Origin: Margaritifera margaritifera
Taxonomy: Eukaryota > Mollusca > Bivalvia > Unionida > Margaritiferidae
Assembly (NCBI GenBank): GCA_029931535.1
Contig: JAQPZY010001549.1
Location: 3,185,001 to 3,249,000 of the forward strand
DNA length: 64,000 nt
Reading direction: 5' to 3'
The translations under genes were made by a program, and so were the position numbers. Position 1 is the first letter of the stretch. Each line of letters starts with the position of its first letter. This document shows positions 33,659-44,214 of the stretch, one piece after another. The notes under the pieces were generated by a model. That model ran no database searches and had not been told where the DNA came from. It saw only the letters and a program-made list of their open reading frames with translations.

Positions 33659-33802
33659 TCAATCATCTCCTCTTCGAAATCGCTGGCATGGACTTGGGCT
33701 CGCACTTAAGCTAGAGGCGTATGAGGCGGCACAGAAAGTCGACGTCGTGGCCATCTTCGTTTCTCCTTCTGTTTTCTCACTGAAATCGCGTGATCGTTTC
33801 AT
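33659..33802 (-). CDS. Small basic reading frame, left side of a divergent pair
   Basis: The frame begins at ATG 33800-33802 (MKRSRDFSEKTEGETKMATT) and stops at 33659-33661, giving 47 residues. It has a basic start and a Ser/Ala-rich middle, and ends CQRFRRGDD. The ATG lies about 45 bases from the TATA-like core at 33848-33857, read on this strand. I do not recognise it. It may have been cut off by the junction near 33640, where the Cys-rich family fragment begins. Confidence 0.35.
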   Translation of the reverse strand: MKRSRDFSEKTEGETKMATTSTFCAASYASSLSASPSPCQRFRRGDD

Positions 33803-33840
33803 CTTGATGTCTAACTTGGATCTGATTGAGTTTTACACAG

Positions 33841-33866
33841 GCTCTCTCTATATAAATAGAGAGAGC
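33841..33866. promoter_or_regulatory. Palindromic TATA element, possible bidirectional promoter
   Basis: GCTCTCTCTAT and ATAGAGAGAGC form an 11-bp perfect inverted repeat around ATAA. The centre reads TATAAATA on the plus strand and TTTATATAG on the minus strand, so a single core could serve both directions. Short open frames diverge from it, with ATGs at 33802 (minus) and 33916 (plus). Confidence 0.4.
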
Positions 33867-33915
33867 TTCCTATCCTCAGAGTAACTATTCGTTATTCAAC
33901 TTTCACGCTGATAAG

Positions 33916-33954
33916 ATGGAAGAGTCAAGACAGATGAATGCAGATGGGCAATGA
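33916..33954 (+). pseudogene. 5' stub of a gene cut by the tandem array
   Basis: ATG at 33916 starts MEESRQMNADGQ and a stop. The last codons already belong to the array, which begins at about 33944 with ATGGGCAATGAAGG. The ATG is about 60 bases downstream of TATAAATA. The visible part is too short for any family assignment; it is listed because its layout mirrors the 31263 gene. Confidence 0.3.
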
Positions 33955-34464
33955 AGGCTTGTATGCAAAATCTTGTCCGAATCTGGTCCGAAATATGGCT
34001 CAGAAAATGGAAGATTACAAATAGGTCCACTATTTTAAGTATCATGTATCAAACTCTAATACAACAAGCTCACCCGATTCCCACGTAGAATGGAGCAGGA
34101 ACATTTTGGGTGTGTTAGAACTGCTTTTCCTCCTACTACTTACGATAGTGCTTTTTCATCAGGCATTATTGACAACTTTAGCCTGAAATGGGGGTAGAAA
34201 AGACTTCCATTTCCCAGAGATTCTCGCTCTGTCCGCTGCTGAGAGGTGTGAAAGACGACGTACTTCACTTGGCTATGACAAATGGTCAGGCCGAAAAGAG
34301 TAGAAATTGGGCTAAATTTTTTTTTTTTTGAAAAACACAGGATGAATTTTGTGTGCTGGCCTCTTGTTACCTTAAGACACAACCTGTTATTACTTTTGGC
34401 TAGAATGGGAAATGTGTTCCAGGCTGAGCTCAGTATTACAGATAGATCCTAGTGTATCACATAT

Positions 34465-34720
34465 AGGGGTGAAACGATTCATCGATATATCGATGTATTG
34501 ATACTTTTGCCATATCGATATACGTATCGATACAAGAGATGAAGAATCAATACAAAACGATATCTATCCTATATAAGTTACTTTAATTGTCAGCAGTCAT
34601 GAATAAATATTTGTCGTTTGCCTTCTTATTCTTTAAACTGAGAATCGATAATGTATCGTATCGTAGGCTGTGTATCGTTAATAGTATCGATACGCGGCAC
34701 AGGTGTATGGTTTCACCCCT
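34465..34720. mobile_element. 256-bp MITE embedded in every array unit (first copy)
   Basis: The ends are AGGGGTGAAAC and GTTTCACCCCT, an 11-bp perfect inverted repeat. ATCACATAT is duplicated exactly on both sides (34456-34464 and 34721-34729). The interior is dense in ATCGAT words, including CATCGATATATCGATG. Short TIRs and an 8-9 bp duplication suggest a hAT-like element. Copies start at 34465, 35988, 37060, 38580, 40101, 41621, 43144, 44215, 45735, 47257, 48777, 50298, 51820, 52891, 54410, 55931, 57453, 58975, 60479, 61998 and 63520. The last has one changed base in its left end. Confidence 0.9.
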
Positions 34721-34729
34721 ATCACATAT

Positions 34730-35530
34730 GCTCCGGATGATGGAAGTTTACATGGGATTTCTTTTCCAGGTGTGGTTAAAAGCATCACCAGGATGATATA
34801 GCCTTGCATGCAAAATATTGTCCAGATCAGATAAAAAAAATTGGTCCGCACATTGGAAGTTTATGTTCGACTCATTTCCAGATGTGGTAAAAAAGCATTA
34901 ACCGGATGATATAGCCTTTCATGCCAAATCTTGTCCGGATCAGATAAAGAAATTGATCTGCATATGGGAAATTTACATTCGACATCTTTCTGGGTCAGGT
35001 AAAAAAGCATCGCCTTGATGATGTAGCCTTGAATGCAAAATATTGACTGGATCAGATAAAAAAATTAGTCCGCACATTGGAAGTTTACGTTCGATTTCTT
35101 TTCTAGATGTGGTAGAAAAGCATCGCCCGGATGATGTAGCCTTGCATGCAAAATCTGGTCTGGATCAGGTAAAAAAATTGGTCTGCACATTAAAAAATTA
35201 CATTCGATTTCTTTCCGGATGTGGTTAAAAAGCATCGCCCGGATGATATAGCCTTGCATGCCAAATTTTGTCCGGATCGAATAAAAAAATTGGTCTGCAC
35301 ATAGGAAGTTTACATTCGATTTCTTTTCCGGATGTGGTTGAAAGCATCGCTTCGATGATGTATCCTTGCATGCACAATTTTGTGTGGATCAGATTAAAAA
35401 AAATGGTCCGGATGATGGAAGTTTACATGCGAAACCTTTTCCAGATCTAGTTAAAAGCATCGCATGGGCAATGAAGGCTTGTATGCAAAATCTTGTCCGA
35501 ATCTTGTCCGAAATATGGCTCAGAAAATGG
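34730..35530. repeat. Run of about seven 112-113 bp monomers (first full unit)
   Basis: The consensus frame is GGAAGTTTACATTCGATTTC, then CCGGATGTGGTTAAAA, GCATCGCCCGGATGATGTAG, CCTTGCATGCAAAATCTTG and TCCGGATCAGATAAAAAAAT. Each of the seven monomers has its own diagnostic changes, such as TTATGTTCGACTC in the second and ATAGGAAG with GGTTGAAAGC in the sixth. The same order is kept in every full unit. A partial eighth ends near ATGGCTCAGAAAATGG. Confidence 0.9.
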
Positions 35531-35987
35531 AAGATTACAAATAGGTCCACTGTTTTAAGTATCATGTATCAAACTCTAATACAACAAGCTCAGCCGCCTC
35601 AAACGTAGAATGGAGCAGGAATATTTTGGGTGTGTTAGAACTACTTTTCCTCCTACTACTTACGATAGTGCTTTTTCATCTGGCATTATTGACAACTTTA
35701 GCCTGAAATGGGGGTAGAAAAAAGTTCCATTTCCGAGAGATTCTCGCTTTGTCCGCTGCTGAGAGGTGTGAAAGACGACGTACTTCACTTGGCTATGACA
35801 AATGGTCATGCCGAAAAGAGTAGAAATTGGGCTTATTTTTTTTTTTTTTTTTGTAAAACACAGGATGAATTTTGTGTGCTGGCCCCTTGTTACCTTAAGA
35901 CACAACCTGTTATTACTTTTGGCTAGAATGGGAAATGTGTTCCAGGCTGAGCTCAGTATTACAGATAGATCCTAGTGTATCACATAT

Positions 35988-37059
35988 AGGGGTGAAACGA
36001 TTCATCGATATATCGATGTATTGATACCTTTGTCATATCGATATACGTATCGATACAAGAGATGAAGAATCAATACGAAACGATATCTATCCTATATAAG
36101 TTACTTTAATTGTCAGCAGTCATGAATAAATATTTGTCGTTTGCCTTCTTATTCTTTAAACTGAGAATCGATAATGTATCGTATCGTGGGCTGTGTATCG
36201 TTAATCGCATCGATACGCGGCACAGGTGTATGGTTTCACCCCTATCACATATGCTCCGGATGATGGAAGTTTACATGGGATTACTTTTCCAGGTGTGGTT
36301 AAAAGCATCAGCAGGATGATATAGCCTTGCATGCAAAATATTGTCCAGATCGAATAAAAAAATTGGTCCGCACATAGGAATTTTATATTCGATTTCTTTT
36401 CAGGATGTGGTTGAAAGCATCGCTTCGATGATGTATCCCTGCATGCACAATTTTGTGTGGATCAGATTAAAAAATTGGTCCAGATGATGGAAGTTTACAT
36501 GCGAAACCTTTTCCAGATCTAGTTAAAAGCATCGCATGGGCAATGAAGGCTTGTATGCAAAATCTTGTCCGAATCTTGTCCGAAATATGGCTCAGAAAAT
36601 GGAAGATTACAAATAGGTCCACTGTTTTAAGTATCATGTATCAAACTCTAATACAACAAGCTCCCCCGCCTCAATCGTAGAATGGAGCAGGAACATTTTG
36701 GGTGTGTTAGAACTGCTTTTCCTGCAACTACTTACGATAGTGCTTTTTCATCTGGCATTATTGACAACTTTAGCCTGAAATGGGGGTAGAAAAAACTTCC
36801 ATTTCCGAGAGATTCTCGCTCTGTCCGCTGCTGAGAGGTGTGAAAGAAGACTTACTTCACTTGGCTATGACAAATGGTCAGGCCGAAAAGAGTAGAAATT
36901 GGGCTAAATTTTTTTTTTTTTTTTGAAAAACACAGGATGAATTTTGTGTGCTGGCCCCTTGTTACCTTAAGACACAACCTGTTATTACTTTTGGCTAGAA
37001 TGGGAAATGTGTTCCAGGCTGAGCTCAGTATTACAGATAGATCCTAGTGTATCACATAT
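35988..37059. repeat. Short array unit 1 (1,072 bp)
   Basis: After the MITE, monomer 1 runs to GTCCAGATC and then continues as monomer 6 (GAATAAAAAAATTGG...ATAGG). Monomers 2-5 are missing with the register kept. The loss of about 450 bp equals four monomers. It opens the first higher-order block. Confidence 0.92.
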
Positions 37060-40000
37060 AGGGGTGAAACGATTCATCGATATATCGATGTATTGATACT
37101 TTTGCCATATCGATATACGTATCGATACAAGAGATGAAGAATCAATACAAAACGATATCTATCCTATATAAGTTACTTTAATTGTCAGCAGTCATGAATA
37201 AATATTTGTCGTTTGCCTTCTTATTCTTTAAACTGAGAATCGATAATGTATCGTATCGTAGGCTGTGTATCGTTAATGGTATCGATATTCGGCACAGGTG
37301 TATGGTTTCACCTTTATCACATATGCTCCGGATGATGGAAGTTTACATGGGATTTCTTTTCCAGGTGTGGTTAAAAGCATCACCAGGATGATATAACCTT
37401 GCATGCAAAATATTGTCCAGATCAGATAAAAAAATTGGTCCGCATATTGGAAGTTTATGTTCGACTCATTTCCAGATGTGGTAAAAAAGCATTATCCGGA
37501 TGATATAGCCTTTCATGCCAAATCTTGTCCGGATCAGATAGAGAAATTGATCTGCATATGGGAAGTTTACAGTCGACATCTTTCCGGGTGAGGTAAAAAA
37601 GCATCGCCTTGATGATGTAACCTTGCATGCAAAATATTGACTGGATCAGATAAAAAAATTAGTCCGCACATTGGAAGTTTACGTTCGATTTCTTTTCTGG
37701 ATGTGGTAAAAAAGCATCGCCCGGATGATGTAGGCTTGCATCCAAAATCTGGTCTGGATCAGGTAAAAAAATTGGTCTGCACATTAAAAAATTACATTCG
37801 ATTTCTTTCCGGATGTGGTTAAAAATCATCGCCTGGATGATATAGCCTTGCATGCCAAATTTTGTCCGGATCGAATAAAATAATTGGTCTGCACATAGGA
37901 AGTTTACATTCGATTTCTTTTCCGGATGTGGTTGAAAGCATCGCTTCGATGATGTATCCTTGCATGCACAATTTTGTGTGGATCAGAGTAAAAAAATGAT
38001 CCGGATGATGGAAGTTTACATGCGAAACCTTTTCCAGATCTAGTTAAAAGCATCGCATGGGCAATGAAGGCTTGTATGCAAAATCTTGTCCGAATCTTGT
38101 CCGAAATATGGCTCAGAAAATGGAAGATTACAAATAGGTCCACTGTTTTAAGTATCATGTATCAAACTCTAATACAACAAACTCAGCCGCCTCAAACGTA
38201 GAATGGAGCAGGAACATTTTGGGTGTGTTAGAACTGCTTTTCCTGCTACTACTTACGATAGTGCCTTTTCATCTGGCATTATTGACAACTTTAGCCTTAA
38301 ATGAGGGTAGAAAAAACTTCCATTTCCGAGAGATTCTCGCTCTGTCCGCTGCTGGGAGGTGTGAAAGACGACGAACTTCACTTGGCTATGACAAATGGTC
38401 AGGCCGAAAAGAGTAGAAATTGGGCTTATTTTTTTTTTTTTTTTGAAAAACGTTGGATGAATTTTTTGTGCTGGCCCCTTGTTACCTAAAGACACAACCT
38501 GTTATTACTTTTGACTAGAATGGGAAATGTGTTCCAGGCTGAGCTCAGTATTACAGATAGATCCTAGTGTATCACATATAGGGGTGAAACGATTCATCGA
38601 TATATCGATGTATTGATACTTTTGTCATATCGATATACGTATCGATACAAGAGATGAAGAATCAATACAAAACGATATCTATCCTATATAAGTTACTTTA
38701 ATTGTCAGCAGTCATGAATAAATATTTGTCGTTTGCCTTCTTATTCTTTAAACTGAGAATCGATAATGTATCGTATCGTAGGCTGTGTATCGTTAATCGT
38801 ACCGATACGCGGCACAGGTGTATGGTTTCACCCCTATCACATATGCTCCGGATGATGGAAGTTTACATGGGATTTCTTTTCCAGGTGTGGTTAAAAGCAT
38901 CACCAGGATGATATAGCCTTGCATGCAAAATATTGTCCAGATCAGATAAAAAAAATTGGTCCGCACATTGGAAGTTTATGTTCGACTCATTTCCAGATGT
39001 GGTAAAAAAGCATTATCCGGATGATATAGCCTTTCATGCCAAATCTTGTCCGGATCAGATAGAGAAATTGATCTGCATATGGGAAGTTTACATTCGACAT
39101 CTTTCCGGGTGAGGTAAAAAAGCATCGCCTTGATGATGTAGCCTTGCATGCAAAATATTGACTGGATCAGATAAAAAAATTAGTCCGCACATTGGAAGTT
39201 TACATTCGATTTCTTTTCTGGATGTGGTAAAAAAGCATCGCCCGGATGATGTAGGCTTGCATCCAAAATCTGGTCTGGATCAGGTAAAAAAATTGGTCTG
39301 CACATTAAAAAATTACATTCGATTTCTTTCCGGATGTGGTTAAAAATCATCGCCTGGATGATATAGCCTTGCATGCCAAATTTTGTCCGGATCGAATAAA
39401 ATAATTGGTCTGCACATAGAAAGTTTACATTCGATTTCTTTTCCGGATGTGGTTGAAAGCATCGCTTCGATGATGTATCCTTGCATGCACAATTTTGTGT
39501 GGATCAGATTAAAAAAATGGTCCGGATGATGGAAGTTTACATGCGAAACCTTTTCCAGATCTAGTTAAAAGCATCGCATGGGCAATGAAGGCTTGTATGC
39601 AAAATCTTGTCCGAATCTTGTCCGAAATATGGCTCAGAAAATGGAAGATTACAAATAGGTCCACTGTTTTAAGTATCATGTATCAAACTCTAATACAACA
39701 AACTCAGCCGCCTCAAACGTAGAATGGAGCAGGAACATTTTGGGTGTGTTAGAACTGCTTTTCCTGCTACTACTTACGATAGTGCCTTTTCATCTGGCAT
39801 TATTGACAACTTTAGCCTTAAATGAGGGTAGAAAAAACTTCCATTTCCGAGAGATTCTCGCTCTGTCCGCTGCTGGGAGGTGTGAAAGACGACGAACTTC
39901 ACTTGGCTATGACAAATGGTCAGGCCGAAAAGAGTAGAAATTGGTCTTATTTTTTTTTTTTTTTTGAAAAACGTTGGATGAATTTTTTGTGCTGGCCCCT

Positions 40001-43000
40001 TGTTACCTAAAGACACAACCTGTTATTACTTTTGGCTAGAATGGGAAATGTGTTCCAGGCTGAGCTCAGTATTACAGATAGATCCTAGTGTATCACATAT
40101 AGGGGTGAAACGATTCATCGATATATCGATGTATTGATACTTTTGTCATATCGATATACGTATCGATACAAGAGATGAAGAATCAATACAAAACGATATC
40201 TATCCTATATAAGTTACTTTAATTGTCAGCAGTCATGAATAAATATTTGTCGTTTGCCTTCTTATTCTTTAAACTGAGAATCGATAATGTATCGTATCGT
40301 AGGCTGTGTATCGTTAATCGTACCGATACGCGGCACAGGTGTATGGTTTCACCCCTATCACATATGCTCCGGATGATGGAAGTTTACATGGGATTTCTTT
40401 TCCAGGTGTGGTTAAAAGCATCACCAGGATGATATAGCCTTGCATGCAAAATATTGTCCAGATCAGATAAAAAAAATTGGTCCGCACATTGGAAGTTTAT
40501 GTTCGACTCATTTCCAGATGTGGTAAAAAAGCATTATCCGGATGATATAGCCTTTCATGCCAAATCTTGTCCGGATCAGATAGAGAAATTGATCTGCATA
40601 TGGGAAGTTTACATTCGACATCTTTCCGGGTGAGGTAAAAAAGCATCGCCTTGATGATGTAGCCTTGCATGCAAAATATTGACTGGATCAGATAAAAAAA
40701 TTAGTCCGCAGATTGGAAGTTTACGTTCGATTTCTTTTCTGGATGTGGTAAAAAAGCATCGCCCGGATGATGTAGGCTTGCATCCAAAATCTGGTCTGGA
40801 TCAGGTAAAAAAATTGGTCTGCACATTAAAAAATTACATTCGATTTCTTTCCGGATGTGGTTAAAAATCATCGCCTGGATGATATAGCCTTGCATGCCAA
40901 ATTTTGTCCGGATCGAATAAAATAATTGGTCTGCACATAGGAAGTTTACATTCGATTTCTTTTCCGGATGTGGTTGAAAGCATCGCTTCGATGATGTATC
41001 CTTGCATGCACAATTTTGTGTGGATCAGATTAAAAAAATGGTCCGGATGATGGAAGTTTACATGCGAAACCTTTTCCAGATCTAGTTAAAAGCATCGCAT
41101 GGGCAATGAAGGCTTGTATACAAAATCTTGTCCGAATCTTGTCCGAAATATGGCTCAGAAAATGGAAGATTACAAATAGGTCCACTGTTTTAAGTATCAT
41201 GTATCAAACTCTAATACAACAAATTCAGCCGCCTCAAACGTAGAATGGAGCAGGATCATTTTGGGTGTGTTAGAACTGCTTTTCCTGCTACTACTTACGA
41301 TAGTGCCTTTTCATCTGGCATTATTGACAACTTTAGCTTTAAATGGGGGTAGAAAAAACTTCCATTTCCGAGAGATTCTCGCTCTGTCCGCTGCTGGGAG
41401 GTGTGAAAGACGACGAACTTCACTTGGCTATGACAAATGGTCAGGCCGAAAAGAGTAGAAATTGGTCTTATTTTTTTTTTTTTTTGTAAAACGTTGGATG
41501 AATTTTTTGTGCTGGCCCCTTGTTACCTAAAGACACAACCTGTTATTACTTTTGGCTAGAATGGGAAATGTGTTCCAGGCTGAGCTCAGTATTACAGATA
41601 GATCCTAGTGTATCACATATAGGGGTGAAACGATTCATTTATATATCGATGTATTGATACTTTTGTCATATCGATATACGTATCGATACAAGAGATGAAG
41701 AATCAATACAAAACGATATCTATCCTATATAAGTTACTTTAATTGTCAGCAGTCATGAATAAATATTTGTCGTTTGCCTTCTTATTCTTTAAACTGAGAA
41801 TCGATAATGTATCGTATCGTAGGCTGTGTATCGTTAATCGTACCGATACGCGGCACAGGTGTATGGTTTCACCCCTATCACATATGCTCCGGATGATGGA
41901 AGTTTACATGGGATTTCTTTTCCAGGTGTGGTTAAAAGCATCACCAGGATGATATAGCCTTGCATGCAAAATATTGTCCAGATCAGATAAAAAAAATTGG
42001 TCCGCACATTGGAAGTTTATGTTCGACTCATTTCCAGATGTGGTAAAAAAGCATTATCCGGATGATATAGCCTTTCATGCCAAATCTTGTCCGGATCAGA
42101 TAAAGAAATTGATCTGCATATGGGAAGTTTACATTCGACATCTTTCCGGGTGAGGTAAAAAAGCATCGCCTTGATGATGTAGCCTTGCATGCAAAATATT
42201 GACCGGATCAGATAAAAAAATTAGTCCGCACATTGGAAGTTTACGTTCGATTTCTTTTCTGGATGTGGTAAAAAAGCATCGCCCGGATGATGTAGCCTTG
42301 CATGCAAAATCTGGTCTGGATCAGGTAAAAAAATTGGTCCGCACATTAAAAAATTACATTCGATTTCTTTCCGGATGTGGTTAAAAGGCATCGCCCGGAT
42401 GATATAGCCTTGCATGCCAAATTTTGTCCGAATCGAATAAAAAAATTGGTCCGCACATAGGAAGTTTACATTTGATTTCTTTTCCGGATGTGGTTGAAAG
42501 CATCGCTTCGATGATGTATCCTTGCATGCACAATTTTGTGTGGATCAGATTAAAAAAATGGTCCGGATGATGGAAGTTTACATGCGAAACCTTTTCCAGA
42601 TCTAGTAAAAAGCATCGAATGGGCAATGAAGGCTTGTATGCAAAATCTTGTCCGAATCTTGTCCGAAATATGGCTCAGAAAATGGAAGATTACAAATAGG
42701 TCCACTGTTTTAAGTATCATGTATCAAACTCCAATACAACAAGCTCACCCGCCTCCCACGTATAATGGAGCTGGAACATTTTGGGTGTGTTAGAACTACT
42801 TTTCCTCCTACTACTTACGATAGTGCTTTTTCATTTTGCATTATTGACAACTTTAGCCTGAAATGGGGGTAGAAAAAAGTTCCATTTCCGAGAGATTCTC
42901 GCTTTGTCCGCTGCTGAGAGGTGTGAAAGACGACGTACTTCACTTGGCTATGACAAATGGTCATGCCGAAAAGAGTAGAAATTGGGCTTATTTTTTTTTT

Positions 43001-43143
43001 TTTTTTTTGTAAAACACAGGATGAATTTTGTGTGCTGGCCCCTTGTTACCTTAAGACACAACCTGTTATTACTTTTGGCTAGAATGGGAAATGTGTTCCA
43101 GGCTGAGCTCAGTATTACAGATAGATCCTAGTGTATCACATAT
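35988..43143. repeat. Higher-order block A, five units (7,156 bp)
   Basis: Order: short unit, a unit with the private MITE variant GATATTCGGCAC (37060), two more units (38580 and 40101), and a unit whose MITE reads CATTTATATATCG (41621). The tail of the fourth unit has GAGCAGGATCATTTT. These private variants reappear in the same order in block B. Confidence 0.88.
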
Positions 43144-44214
43144 AGGGGTGAAACGATTCATCGATATATCGATGTATTGATACTTTTGTCATATCGATAT
43201 ACGTATCGATACAAGAGATGAAGAATCAATACAAAACGATATCTATCCTATATAAGTTACTTTAATTGTCAGCAGTCATGAATAAATATTTGTCGTTTGC
43301 TTTCTTATTCTTTAAACTGAGAATCGATAATGTATCGTATCGTGGGCTGTGTATCGTTAATCGCATCGATACGCGGCACAGGTGTATGGTTTCACCCCTA
43401 TCACATATGCTCCGGATGATGGAAGTTTACATGGGATTACTTTTCCAGGTGTGGTTAAAAGCATCAGCAGGATGATATAGCCTTGCATGCAAAATATTGT
43501 CCAGATCGAATAAAAAAATTGGTCCGCACATAGGAATTTTATATTCGATTTCTTTTCAGGATGTGGTTGAAAGCATCGCTTCGATGATGTATCCCTGCAT
43601 GCACAATTTTGTGTGGATCAGATTAAAAAATTGGTCCAGATGATGGAAGTTTACATGCGAAACCTTTTCCAGATCTAGTTAAAAGCATCGCATGGGCAAT
43701 GAAGGCTTGTATGCAAAATCTTGTCCGAATCTTGTCCGAAATATGGCTCAGAAAATGGAAGATTACAAATAGGTCCACTGTTTTAAGTATCATGTATCAA
43801 ACTCTAATACAACAAGCTCCCCCGCCTCAATCGTAGAATGGAGCAGGAACATTTTGGGTGTGTTAGAACTGCTTTTCCTGCAACTACTTACGATAGTGCT
43901 TTTTCCCCTGGCATTATTGACAACTTTAGCCTAAAATGGGGGTAGAAAAAACTTCCATTTCCGAGAGATTCTCGCTCTGTCCGCTGCTGAGAGGTGTGAA
44001 AGAAGACTTACTTCACTTGGCTATGACAAATGGTCAGGCCGAAAAGAGTAGAAATTGGGCTAAATTTTTTTTTTTTTTTGAAAAAAACAGGATGAATTTT
44101 GTGTGCTGGCCCCTTGTTACCTTAAGACACAACCTGTTATTACTTTTGGCTAGAATGGGAAATGTGTTCCAGGCTGAGCTCAGTATTACAGATAGATCCT
44201 AGTGTATCACATAT
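43144..44214. repeat. Short array unit 2 (1,071 bp)
   Basis: It has the same monomer 1/6 junction as the unit at 35988, and the same linked variants such as GGAATTTTATATTCG. Its single-copy tail has TTTTTCCCCTGGC where the first short unit has TTTTTCATCTGGC. It opens the second block. Confidence 0.92.
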
